Assembly (NCBI GenBank): GCA_964461435.1
Contig: CAYWUI010000002.1
Location: 1-64,000 of the forward strand
Direction of reading: 5' to 3'
Length of the DNA: 64,000 bases
DNA from: G020354785 sp964461435
GTDB lineage: Bacteria; Bacteroidota; Bacteroidia; Bacteroidales; UBA10428
Within the stretch, counting starts at the first letter, position 1; each line of letters starts with the position of its first letter. Under the pieces are notes generated by a model. The model was not told the DNA's origin, searched no databases, and worked only from the letters and a program-made list of their open reading frames with translations. The position numbers and the translations under genes were made by a program. This document shows positions 1 to 8,103 of the stretch, in pieces.

Positions 1-148
1 TTGCACAAAGATTTAATACTTTTTTGCCGCCAAGAACTTCGATATTTGCATCCTGTGGACTAACGATTATTCTTTCATCTTTAAATAAACCATTTTCTTT
101 TATACTATTTATTTCTTGCTGCAGATACGATTTCATTTTACTGAACAT
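1..148 (-). CDS. kbl: Glycine C-acetyltransferase (2-amino-3-ketobutyrate CoA ligase), N-terminal part, cut by window edge
   Basis: Only the first 49 codons lie in the window. The N-terminus reads MFSKMKSYLQQEI and continues with ERIIVSPQDANIEV, GGKKVLNLCA, the conserved opening of the PLP-dependent 2-amino-3-ketobutyrate CoA ligase. That enzyme splits 2-amino-3-oxobutanoate with CoA into glycine and acetyl-CoA in the cytosol, the second step of threonine breakdown. The ATG at 148 is preceded by a good purine-rich ribosome site (AGAAAGGGA). It starts 39 bases after the stop of the tdh remnant, the usual tdh-kbl order, so it was probably cotranscribed with tdh. Whether it still has a promoter now that tdh is truncated is unknown. 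Confidence 0.93.
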   Translation of the reverse strand, partial: MFSKMKSYLQQEINSIKENGLFKDERIIVSPQDANIEVLGGKKVLNLCA

Positions 149-187
149 AATATTCCCTTTCTTTATTTAACTGATATGTTTTTAAGG

Positions 188-781
188 TTACATCCAATTC
201 AGGATAATTTTCCCGGATAAGCAGGAACTCATTAGTTCGAAACCCTCCTCAAATTGAGTATAATGGAAACGATGGGTGATCACCGGCATTAAATCCAGGC
301 CGCCCTGTACCATAACTGTCATTTTATACCATGTCTCAAACATTTTACGACCAAATATCCCTTTTATAGTTAATCCGTTGAAAACGATCAGGTCCCGGTT
401 AATTTTAGTTTCCGGCTGCAGAATACCCGGGAGAGCAATATTACCCCCATGTACCATATTCTCCAGCATATCTTCAAATGCCTGTCCGTTACCTGACATT
501 TCCAGTCCGACATCAAATCCTTCGGTCATTCCCAATTCTTTCTGAATATCTTTTAAATTTTCTTTCCTCACATCAACTACCCGTGTAGCGCCCATTTTTT
601 TTGCCAGCTCTAATCTATAAGGATTGACGTCTGTTATTACAACATATCTTGCTCCCGCATGCCTTGTAATTGCGGCTGCTATAATACCTATGGGACCTGC
701 TCCCGTTATCAGGACATCTTCACCAAGAAGATCAAATGACAATGCTGTATGAGTTGCGTTACCAATAGGACAGCCCCCATA
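188..781 (-). pseudogene. tdh: L-threonine 3-dehydrogenase, C-terminal half only (5'-truncated)
   Basis: The reading frame matches the C-terminal ~190 residues of the ~340-residue zinc-dependent threonine dehydrogenase: PIGNATHTALSFDLLGED, the NAD-binding GAGPIG loop, VITDVNPYRLELAKKMG, GFDVGLEMSG and MFETWYK. The Zn-binding N-terminal catalytic half is absent. Reading upstream, family similarity ends at about base 767-769, and the frame meets a stop codon at 782-784. The break coincides with the edge of a palindromic repeat (767-824), beyond which lies the end of a transaldolase gene. No ATG opens the remnant; only a TTG at 742 could. A functional enzyme is therefore unlikely. A misassembly at the repeat is an alternative to a real deletion or rearrangement. 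Confidence 0.88.
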
Positions 782-824
782 TTAAATAGAAAATGGTTCT
801 ATTGTAAAAATACGGGCGCTGTTT
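767..824. repeat. Palindromic GGGACAGCGCCC-type element, degenerate copy
   Basis: Bases 767-780 (AGGACAGCCCCCAT) and 811-824 (TACGGGCGCTGTTT) form imperfect inverted ends about 30 bases apart. Both ends resemble the perfect copies at 27188-27342 (AGGGACAGCGCCCAT / ATGGGCGCTGTCCCT). The element fills the whole space between the transaldolase stop codon (826-828) and the point where tdh similarity ends. It can fold as a hairpin on either strand and may act as a terminator for the transaldolase gene. Membership in the same family as the 27-kb element is inferred from the shared core. Confidence 0.6.
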
Positions 825-825
825 C

Positions 826-2067
826 TTAACCGATGATAGATTTTATACGCTTGTCAAGCTGTGCCTGGTCGTGTGCAAATGATGCCAGTCCGGCAAGATT
901 TAGCAGGGTATCAATTGCCAGCTCACCACTTGCAATACGGACAGCCCATTTTTTATGTACAGGAATTTTCCCGTCTTCTGCAATGATATTCAAGTCACCA
1001 TCTGACATTTCAGGAAAAAGATCGGCACACCCTGCATCCCTTGCCAGCTTTATCAGTTCCCTGGCCGAAGCAGGCGTACTTCTTCCAAGCTCTTTTACCA
1101 GCTCCATTTCTTTTTCACTTACATCCCAGAGCTTATTAATAAATAACTCATCAGGATTAGTATTATCGTACATATTAATAATGTAATCCTCATTCGTCCT
1201 GTTATAAAAAATACCATTCAAATCTGTCGGTGCTGATTTTGCCACTTTCACGGGCATAGTAAATACATTTACTCCGGCCAGCAACGGCAGTTGCTCTGTG
1301 CTTCTCAGACTAGCTGCTATAAGCTTTGTTTTGGAAGAATATAAGCCTGTCAGCTCATTAATGATCCTCTGTGATCCAATAGTAGCTTTTTCACCAACAT
1401 ATCGTCCGTCCCCCAGTTCATTACTTTTAAAATAAGACCCCAGCCTGCCTAAAAACACATTCTGGTAAGCCGGCCGGGAAATGACTGCTACCAGGGCATT
1501 TTGCCTGGCACTGAATCCGAGGGTTAAATTAACAGGAACTCCCAGCTCACCCAGCTTCTTTGCCCCAATTAAGCCGGCTGCAGTATATGGCACCTTTACC
1601 AGGAAATTGTCCGGATGGATATCGTGAAATCTTAAACCATATTCAACCATACCATCTATATCGTGGGCCAAATCTGTATGCAGCTCAACGCTCACTTTGC
1701 CTCCGAATATACTAACAAGTCTTAGTCCGTGCCTTGCATTTAAAATAAACGCTATTTCAATGATACGGCTTTGAATATCCAGGTTTTTTAAAAGACTATC
1801 TGTTCTGGCAATAAATGTATCATATATACCCTTTTGTATCTCCTGGTTAAGAAGGGTATTATTTGTTGTAAGTCCTGTCATCTCGGAGGTCCATATTTCT
1901 GAAGCACTTTCAATATCACCGGTATCAAGCCACAGCTCGGTCCCTGTACTGATGAGACCTGACCAGAATTTAGATGAGCCTGCTCTAATCCTGTCTTTGC
2001 GGGTTTCAATACCTTCACTGGAAATATTTTTAATATCTTCAGCAAGTTTGGAATTAGCAGAAATCAT
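826..2067 (-). CDS. Transaldolase-family protein (long form)
   Basis: This 413-residue protein carries the transaldolase/fructose-6-phosphate aldolase signatures: ELWLDTGD at residues 44-51, the GLTTNN loop at 65-70, VSVELHTDLAHD near 125-136, and the Schiff-base lysine K158 in FLVKVPYTAAG. The family transfers dihydroxyacetone units in the non-oxidative pentose phosphate pathway in the cytosol. It is longer than the ~220-residue TalC/Fsa type and has an extra ~150-residue C-terminal part, so the exact substrate (transaldolase or aldolase) is not settled. It stands alone. Its stop codon abuts a palindromic element, and nothing upstream for 650 bases is an intact gene. Confidence 0.85.
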   Translation of the reverse strand: MISANSKLAEDIKNISSEGIETRKDRIRAGSSKFWSGLISTGTELWLDTGDIESASEIWTSEMTGLTTNNTLLNQEIQKGIYDTFIARTDSLLKNLDIQSRIIEIAFILNARHGLRLVSIFGGKVSVELHTDLAHDIDGMVEYGLRFHDIHPDNFLVKVPYTAAGLIGAKKLGELGVPVNLTLGFSARQNALVAVISRPAYQNVFLGRLGSYFKSNELGDGRYVGEKATIGSQRIINELTGLYSSKTKLIAASLRSTEQLPLLAGVNVFTMPVKVAKSAPTDLNGIFYNRTNEDYIINMYDNTNPDELFINKLWDVSEKEMELVKELGRSTPASARELIKLARDAGCADLFPEMSDGDLNIIAEDGKIPVHKKWAVRIASGELAIDTLLNLAGLASFAHDQAQLDKRIKSIIG

Positions 2068-2160
2068 TATCTTAAGATTTATATTTTTAAGTTATCGATT
2101 AATAAATATTTATTTGTCCTGAATGGCCTTATAACAAAATTATTAAAAATATTTTATGAT

Positions 2161-2192
2161 TGCTCAATAAGGACTGTTTACATCATTGAGCA
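2161..2192. repeat. 8-bp inverted repeat upstream of the transaldolase gene
   Basis: TGCTCAAT (2161-2168) is matched exactly by ATTGAGCA (2185-2192) across a 16-base spacer, 94 bases upstream of the transaldolase start. It could be an operator or a leftover hairpin. There is no T-run beside it to make it a convincing terminator. Confidence 0.4.
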
Positions 2193-2274
2193 TACTTAGT
2201 AAAAGGCTGCCCTTTTAAGCCAGACTCTCTTTAGGCAAGTATCTGGTACCCATATTTATAGTGAAAAAATCACT

Positions 2275-2454
2275 TCACCACGGCATCCTGAATAAAATAA
2301 TTACAGGAATGCCGCTGCTTTGATCAGTAACAACCCCGGAAACCGAAATTACCTGGGCTATTAATACCTGGCTGCTTATTATAAAAAATAATAAAGCCAG
2401 AAAAAATTGCATTAACAACCGGTAATGCAATTTGAGTTTTAATCTTTTTTTCAT
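2275..2454 (-). pseudogene. SusC-like TonB-dependent receptor, N-terminal remnant
   Basis: A 59-codon frame starts with a positively charged N-terminus (MKKRLKLKLHYR) and a hydrophobic signal segment (FFLALLFFIISSQVLIAQ). It then enters the characteristic start of a CarboxypepD_reg-like domain (VISVSGVVTDQSSGIPV) before running into IILFRMPW and a stop. Intact SusC-like receptors continue for about 900-1,000 residues with plug and barrel domains, none of which follows. I read this as the broken 5' end of a glycan-uptake receptor gene. A short secreted peptide cannot be excluded. Confidence 0.55.
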
Positions 2455-2722
2455 AAATATAGGTTTTAGGTAAAATATCGCGTAGCAATGTTATTTCAGG
2501 ATCCGTGAAATATATGATCTTTTTGCCTAACGGAACTTACTGTTATGATAAAGAATATATGACATTATGTTAAAGAAAAAAGGGATCTAAAGGCATAATC
2601 ATTGAAGTTATTATGCCGCAGCGTAAAGAAAAAGAATATGCTAAAAGCAAAGTAAAAGACGGAAGAACAAGATACTTTACCGGTAAATCATAATTTAATT
2701 ATGCGAAGCAGGACAGAATACT

Positions 2723-3151
2723 TTAATACTCGACAGTCTCCTCAACCTCAACATAACTCATGGGAATATTTATCATTGATTCAATAAATTTTCCCAGCTC
2801 ATACATATCATCATCTCCTATTTCATAAGACCAGCTGATACTCATATTTTTCTCATTTTCATCGTATGCCTTGTCAAGGATCTCAAGAATTGTAAGTATG
2901 AATTTCGAGGAGCTTGTGTTTATGTACTCGAATTTGAGGTTTATTGTAGTACTGGGAGCCGGATTCTCTATGTATTTTTTAACCCATTCAATTATAGGGC
3001 CAAAAAGCTTCAAAGGATTTTCAGGAATAGACCTGCCCGAAAATTCCAATAATCCGCTCTTTAAACTGACCATTAAAGATTCCGATGTCGGTTCAATAAC
3101 GAGTGCTTCGATAACGTTATTTTTCTCATCTGTCAATTTTGCAGTACTCAT
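2723..3151 (-). CDS. SiaC-family regulatory phosphoprotein (DUF1987)
   Basis: The 142-residue protein matches the DUF1987/SiaC pattern: LLEFSGRSIPENPLKLFGPI at residues 34-53, then NLKFEYINTSSSKFIL around 71-86, and an acidic GDDDMYELGKFIES segment. In Pseudomonas, SiaC is an anti-anti-sigma-factor-like protein phosphorylated in the equivalent of the TSSSK region (79-83 here) by the SiaB kinase, dephosphorylated by SiaA, and it controls a diguanylate cyclase. No SiaA, SiaB or cyclase gene lies nearby, so the partner is unknown. It stands alone between a gene-poor spacer and cellobiose phosphorylase. Confidence 0.8.
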   Translation of the reverse strand: MSTAKLTDEKNNVIEALVIEPTSESLMVSLKSGLLEFSGRSIPENPLKLFGPIIEWVKKYIENPAPSTTINLKFEYINTSSSKFILTILEILDKAYDENEKNMSISWSYEIGDDDMYELGKFIESMINIPMSYVEVEETVEY

Positions 3152-3367
3152 AGTTAAAATAAATAATTTAGGTTTCCTTCACTTATTTCATACGCTTTTC
3201 ATATGCAAAATGATTTGTATATTCCTCTTATTTTGATTAAACGGGAGAAATCATTGATTAATTGAACATTCGGATAAGCATACAATAACGGCCCCTGTAT
3301 AACTCTTTGATATACTTTATGTTAAGTTTAACGTGCAAGGATTAATGTATCCCTGTAAATTTCAGTA

Positions 3368-5803
3368 TTATCCCATTATTACCTCTACTTTATGCTCTGT
3401 TCCCGTATCAAATACCGGGATTACATTACCCTCAGTTTCCCTGCCATCGACGGTTAAAAGTTTTATACCCTTTGATACATGGTCAGGATTTCTTATTTCT
3501 ATCCTGTATTTTGCGCCCCTGAATATTCGGTTAACAACATACCCGTCCCACTTCCCGGGAATGCACGGATCAACTTTTATTCCTTCATAATCAGGCTGTA
3601 TACCCAATATATATTGCGTAATAGCATAATAGTTCCATGCAGCGGTACCGGTAAGCCATGAATTCTTTGCCTCGCCGGGCTTACGGGCATCTTTGCCGGC
3701 AATCATTTGTGAATAAACATAAGGTTCGGTTTTATGCAGAACATGAATATCTTCAAGGTAGGAGGGGCATATCTTTTTATAGTACTCCCATGCCCTATCG
3801 CCATTGCCGGCCAGTGTTTCGCCGATCATGATCCATGGATTATTGTGGCAGAACACCCCTGCATTTTCCTTGTATCCTTCAGGATACGATGATATCTCTC
3901 CGTACTTTACTATGTATTCCGTGAATGCCGGATTATTCAATACTATGCCATACTTACAATCGAGATATTTCTTCACTGACTCCAGTGCCTTACGGGCACG
4001 GCCATTTTCTAATCCTATACCGGCCATGATACATATGCCCTGTGATTCGATGAATATTTTTCCTTCTTTTTGTTCCCTGCTCCCCACCTTTTCCCCGAAA
4101 TGATCATAAGCCCTGATGAACCACTCACCATCCCACCCATGCTCATCTATAGCTTTTTTCATATTCTCCACATGTATAGCCGCCTTACCCGCTTCATCCT
4201 CCCTGTTAAGTCTTTTGCATATTTCAATGAAGTCCCTGCCAAACAAAACAAACATACCTGCTATAAATACCGATTCCGCAATACCTCCCTCTTTATTTTC
4301 CGTTGTCTGAAATGATTCTCCCGGTGTTTCTGAAAAACAGTTCAGGTTCAGGCAATCGTTCCAGTCAGCCCTTCCAATTAATGGCAGATTATGCTGTCCC
4401 AGGTTATTAACGACATGATAAAATGAACGTTTCAGGTGCTCAAACAAACTGGCTTTATTGGACTCATCATTATCAAAAGGCACTGATTCATCAAGAATAC
4501 TCCAGTCACCTGTTTCCTTTATATATTCGACAGTAGAGAGAATAAGCCATAAGGGATCATCATTGAAATTGCTTCCTATCTCATTGTTGCCGCGCTTTGT
4601 CAGGGGCTGGTACTGGTGATAGGCACCCCCATCATCAAACTGTGTTGAAGCGATATCTATTATCCTTTCCCTCGCCCTTTCGGGTATCTGATGCACAAAC
4701 CCAATAAGATCCTGGTTCGAATCACGAAATCCCATACCCCGGCCAATGCCTGACTCAAAATACGAGGCACTGCGGCTGAAATTGAAAGTAACCATGCACT
4801 GGTACTGGTTCCATATATTCACCATCCTGTTTAACCTTTCATCAGGATGCTCAAGGTTATAAACAGATAATAAATCATCCCAGAATTTCTTTAACTCTCT
4901 AAAAGCGAGGTCTACATCGCCGGGAGTTTGAAACTTTGCTATCATCTCCCTGGCAGGTTTCTTATTTATAACCTGCTTTGCTGAAAACTTCTCTTTTACC
5001 GGATTTTCAACATAGCCCAGGATAAATATTAACCCCGTATTTTCTCCTGCTTTAAGTTCTATATCAATACAGTGTGAGGCGACAGGAGACCAGCCGTGGG
5101 CTACCGAATTTCGGGGCTTGCCTTCAATAACGGCATCCGGACTGTCAAAGCCGTTGTAAAGTCCGATAAATGATTCCCTGTCAGTATCAAATCCTGAAAT
5201 CTTTGTATTTACAGTATAAAAGGCATAATGATCTCTTCTCTCCCTGTATTCTGTCTTGTGATATATCGTTGAACCTTCTATTTCCACCTGTCCTGTTGAA
5301 AAGTTACGCTGAAAATTTGTTGTATCCTCATGCGCATCCCACAGGCACCATTCAACGAATGAGAACAGCCTGAATTTTTTGACAGTATTTGATTTATTGG
5401 TTAGTTTAAGCTTCTGCACTTCTCCCAGGTATTTTAAAGGAACCATATATAATACCTCAGCTTCTATTCCATTCCTTTCTCCCTTGATTATTGTGTATCC
5501 CAGTCCGTGCCGGCACTCGTAGCTGTCCAGTTCAGCCTTTACGGGCTTCCATCCGGGAGACCACACATCACCCTTTGCATTAATATAAAAATATTTACCG
5601 CCGGCATCCATTGGTATGTTATTGTACCTGTAACGGGTAATCCTCCTTAACCGCGCATCTTTATAGAAACTGTATCCTCCCGCAGTATTGGAAATCAAAG
5701 AAAAAAAATCTTCATTACCCAGGTAATTTATCCAGGGCCATGGAGTCTTTGGATTAGTAATAATGTATTCCCTGTCTTCATCATCAAAATAACCGAATTT
5801 CAT
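3368..5803 (-). CDS. Cellobiose phosphorylase (GH94)
   Basis: At 811 residues the protein has the length of characterised cellobiose phosphorylases and follows the Cellvibrio gilvus enzyme closely throughout: FDDEDREYIIT at the N-terminus, AGGYSFYKDARLRRITRYRY, FRDSNQDL, FDDGGAYHQYQPLTKRG and ADWNDCLNLNCFSETPGE. D480 in the ADWND motif is the counterpart of the catalytic acid (D490 in C. gilvus). It splits cytosolic cellobiose with phosphate into glucose 1-phosphate and glucose, saving ATP. There is no signal peptide. The match is far better to cellobiose than to chitobiose phosphorylases. The gene is monocistronic with an inverted repeat just upstream, and a secreted GH12 endoglucanase lies 0.7 kb away. 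Confidence 0.95.
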   Translation of the reverse strand: MKFGYFDDEDREYIITNPKTPWPWINYLGNEDFFSLISNTAGGYSFYKDARLRRITRYRYNNIPMDAGGKYFYINAKGDVWSPGWKPVKAELDSYECRHGLGYTIIKGERNGIEAEVLYMVPLKYLGEVQKLKLTNKSNTVKKFRLFSFVEWCLWDAHEDTTNFQRNFSTGQVEIEGSTIYHKTEYRERRDHYAFYTVNTKISGFDTDRESFIGLYNGFDSPDAVIEGKPRNSVAHGWSPVASHCIDIELKAGENTGLIFILGYVENPVKEKFSAKQVINKKPAREMIAKFQTPGDVDLAFRELKKFWDDLLSVYNLEHPDERLNRMVNIWNQYQCMVTFNFSRSASYFESGIGRGMGFRDSNQDLIGFVHQIPERARERIIDIASTQFDDGGAYHQYQPLTKRGNNEIGSNFNDDPLWLILSTVEYIKETGDWSILDESVPFDNDESNKASLFEHLKRSFYHVVNNLGQHNLPLIGRADWNDCLNLNCFSETPGESFQTTENKEGGIAESVFIAGMFVLFGRDFIEICKRLNREDEAGKAAIHVENMKKAIDEHGWDGEWFIRAYDHFGEKVGSREQKEGKIFIESQGICIMAGIGLENGRARKALESVKKYLDCKYGIVLNNPAFTEYIVKYGEISSYPEGYKENAGVFCHNNPWIMIGETLAGNGDRAWEYYKKICPSYLEDIHVLHKTEPYVYSQMIAGKDARKPGEAKNSWLTGTAAWNYYAITQYILGIQPDYEGIKVDPCIPGKWDGYVVNRIFRGAKYRIEIRNPDHVSKGIKLLTVDGRETEGNVIPVFDTGTEHKVEVIMG

Positions 5804-5819
5804 AATTTACAGTTTCTAA

Positions 5820-5869
5820 TTATTTGGCTCATTCGCTATTCCATGATTATTAAATAGTTAGCCAAATAA
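5820..5869. promoter_or_regulatory. Candidate operator for cellobiose phosphorylase: 10-bp inverted repeat
   Basis: TTATTTGGCT (5820-5829) is repeated exactly in inverse as AGCCAAATAA (5860-5869), centred 41 bases upstream of the cellobiose phosphorylase start. Half-site centres are 40 bp apart, near four helical turns. A further CCAAATAA lies at 5931-5938. The placement suggests a regulator site, but no regulator gene is adjacent. Confidence 0.45.
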
Positions 5870-6084
5870 GATTCAACAAAAACTTCTATCGCTAAAGATA
5901 TCGGAATCGGATCTATAATCCTAATTTATACCAAATAATTTATATTTTTGTTATACCTCACTTTACTGCCAAAATATTTTTTAATAACCGTAAAATTTAT
6001 TAATTTAGTTTAAGCAGTAATCAAAATTAAAAGAAGTAACAAATTTATAATCCTGGCAATAAACCGGGGATATAAGCACATAAA

Positions 6085-6447
6085 ATGGATTATCTTATTG
6101 GAATATCCGATGACAAGTCTTTTGTGATCGTTAATCTGAAAAAAACAGTGCCTTCAACTTATGTGTTGATCTTCACAAAGGAATCTGTCAGGCTTGCCAA
6201 AAAATTTGGCATTAACAGTTTCCTTTTTGATATACGTACCATTGATAATACATGGGGGACCCTCGAAAAATATACCTTTGCCAAGGAACTTGAAAAATTT
6301 GACCGCAAACGCCATGATAGGGTAGCACTGCTCGTAGCATCCATGAATAAAACCCATGATTTCATAGAGACCGTTACACGCAACCAGGGCTTTAACACGC
6401 GAATTTTTACCCGCCATAACGATGCTGTTGACTGGCTAAAACAGTAA
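6085..6447 (+). CDS. Small STAS/SpoIIAA-like protein
   Basis: The 120-residue protein lacks a signal peptide and has an alternating beta/alpha pattern. Its end, TRIFTRHNDAVDWLKQ, is typical of SpoIIAA-like/STAS-fold proteins, in which the last helix carries an 'A.dWL' motif. A middle segment (NSFLFDIRTIDNTWGTLEKY) resembles the 'D.R....' part of that fold. Such proteins are often regulatory or lipid-binding; no function can be assigned. A second protein with the same tail (ALDWLRK) follows the next gene, so two relatives bracket the GH12 endoglucanase. All three are on the plus strand with 70-95-base gaps. Confidence 0.6.
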   Translation: MDYLIGISDDKSFVIVNLKKTVPSTYVLIFTKESVRLAKKFGINSFLFDIRTIDNTWGTLEKYTFAKELEKFDRKRHDRVALLVASMNKTHDFIETVTRNQGFNTRIFTRHNDAVDWLKQ

Positions 6448-6542
6448 ATAAAAAACAAACAATTTTGTATTTCCAACGTAAAGGTTTACTTTAACCTGTT
6501 TTTTATATAAAAGCAATTACTTTACTTATAAAAATTATTTAA

Positions 6543-7589
6543 ATGAAAAATATATATGCAGCTTTTTTAATAGCACTTGTTATCACGATTAAGTTAAACG
6601 GACAGGTACAGGAGTTGTGTGCCCCTGAATCAACACCCGTAATGGATGGGGAATACCATGTATCGAACAATGTCTGGGGTGACGGAGATGGAGTGGGAGA
6701 CCAGTGCCTCAATGTAAATCCTGATACATCATTCTTTGAAGTATCACTGTCCACTCATGATGATCCGCAAGTTTGCGCATATCCTTTCATTTTCAAAGGA
6801 TGTCACTGGGGATGGTGCACCTCCAAAGATAATCCCTTGCCCAAAAAGATAAGTGAAATAGCAAGTGCCCCCATTACATGGGTTATCAGCACAGATGGTG
6901 CTTCGGGAACGTGGAATGCTGCATATGAATCCTGGTTTGATTCCACAGGCTCCGGATCCGATTACAACGGTGAAATGATGATCTGGATCGGTTATAACGG
7001 GGGCGCATCACCGGGGGGGTCAAAGGTTGGGACTCTTAGCGCGGGAGGTCATGACTGGGATGTATATTTTGCAGAATGGTGGGTTAACTATATTGCCTAC
7101 AGGATAAAAAATGTTACTGACAGTGTTAGCATCGACGTCCGGGATTTTATACATGACGCGGTAAATCGCGGATACCTTGAAGAGGACTGGTATATGCATA
7201 ATATGGAAGCAGGTTTTGAAATATGGAGGGATGGCCAGGGTCTTACAACACATTCGTTCTCAGCGTCAATAACAGAAGGAGTATACACTTCCATCAGTGA
7301 AGGCTATGGCACCGACATAAAATCCGGATCCTTTAACGGACAAAACACTCCAAATCCCTTTAATGAGTCTACTGCAATATCATATTCATTGTATGAACCT
7401 GCCTTTGTATCAATAAAAATATCTGATATGTGGGGGCAAGAGGTACATTCCTTAGTAAATGCTGCACAGCAAGCCGGAAACCATAAGGTAAATTTTAAAG
7501 CAAACGGACTGCCAGGGGGAATCTATATTTACAAATTGTATGTCAGGGATAATTTTGTTGATGCAAGAAGAATGATCATAGTGCGTTAA
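6543..7589 (+). CDS. Secreted GH12 beta-glucanase with T9SS type A sorting domain
   Basis: A signal peptide (residues 1-20, MKNIYAAFLIALVITIKLNG) is followed by a glycoside hydrolase family 12 domain with SNNVWG at 41-46, AAYESWFD at 126-133, GEMMIWIGYNGG at 143-154 and GFEIWRDGQGL at 224-234. E144 is the expected nucleophile and E226 the acid/base. GH12 enzymes are endo-beta-1,4-glucanases or xyloglucanases. Residues ~268-348 form a type IX secretion C-terminal domain (NTPNPFNESTAISYSL ... GGIYIYKLYV ... MIIVR), so the enzyme should cross the outer membrane and be attached or released. It would make cello-oligosaccharides that the nearby cellobiose phosphorylase could use. Confidence 0.9.
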   Translation: MKNIYAAFLIALVITIKLNGQVQELCAPESTPVMDGEYHVSNNVWGDGDGVGDQCLNVNPDTSFFEVSLSTHDDPQVCAYPFIFKGCHWGWCTSKDNPLPKKISEIASAPITWVISTDGASGTWNAAYESWFDSTGSGSDYNGEMMIWIGYNGGASPGGSKVGTLSAGGHDWDVYFAEWWVNYIAYRIKNVTDSVSIDVRDFIHDAVNRGYLEEDWYMHNMEAGFEIWRDGQGLTTHSFSASITEGVYTSISEGYGTDIKSGSFNGQNTPNPFNESTAISYSLYEPAFVSIKISDMWGQEVHSLVNAAQQAGNHKVNFKANGLPGGIYIYKLYVRDNFVDARRMIIVR

Positions 7590-7660
7590 CAGACGTATAT
7601 AATGATTTTTAAAATACATAAGATTTTATTAATTTTAATACAATTATATACATATAAAAA

Positions 7661-8083
7661 ATGAAACTTCCCGTAAATATTCGCGGTATGGCTACTGTAA
7701 ATATTGAGGAGGAAGGTATCATAAAGATAAAAATTCTACCCAATGCCAGCATAGAAGCGGACACAGCCAAAGCCATTGTAAAAAATGCCGGTGAAATAGC
7801 GGGATCTTACATACATGCAAACCTTGTCGATATCAGGGATATGGTTTTTATGTCAAGGGAGGCAAGGGCCTACTTTGGAAAACAAGATAAATCTATTGTT
7901 ATAGCTGTGGCAATTTTAATGAACTCAGCATTTCACAGTGTGCTATCGAATTTATACATAACTGTCACCATGCCCAGTATCCCTACCAAAGTTTTTGAAA
8001 GGGAGATCGATGCCCTTGACTGGCTCAGGAAAAAAATAAATGAATCCCCGCAAGATAAGATTTTAAAAAAAGTACAAGACTGA
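7661..8083 (+). CDS. Small STAS/SpoIIAA-like protein, relative of the one at 6.1 kb
   Basis: This 140-residue cytosolic protein begins with two beta strands (VNIEEEGIIKIKIL), has NLVDIRDMVFMSREARAYFG in the middle and ends with ITVTMPSIPTKVFEREIDALDWLRKKI. The layout matches the STAS-like protein at 6085-6447 although identity is low. This type is common in Bacteroidota and is not functionally characterised. It follows the GH12 gene by 71 bases and converges on a lipoprotein gene. An anti-anti-sigma-like role is possible only by fold; no kinase or sigma factor is adjacent. Confidence 0.55.
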   Translation: MKLPVNIRGMATVNIEEEGIIKIKILPNASIEADTAKAIVKNAGEIAGSYIHANLVDIRDMVFMSREARAYFGKQDKSIVIAVAILMNSAFHSVLSNLYITVTMPSIPTKVFEREIDALDWLRKKINESPQDKILKKVQD

Positions 8084-8103
8084 TACTCCGCTCTCAGGCA
8101 GTA

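Larger units (their letters stand above)
2068..2722. other. Gene-poor 655-base spacer with gene debris
   Basis: This is the only stretch over 300 bases without an intact gene. It holds an 8-bp inverted repeat (2161-2192) and the remnant of a SusC-like N-terminus (2275-2454, minus). From 2455 to 2722 nothing convincing is visible apart from a 26-codon lysine/arginine-rich open frame (2613-2693, plus) that is not supported. With the tdh truncation nearby it looks like a zone of past deletion or rearrangement. Confidence 0.6.

Noticed and set aside
2613..2693. 26-codon lysine/arginine-rich open frame on the plus strand (MPQRKEKEYAKSK...)
   Set aside because: Too short, without a clear ribosome site or a recognised family; may be gene debris.
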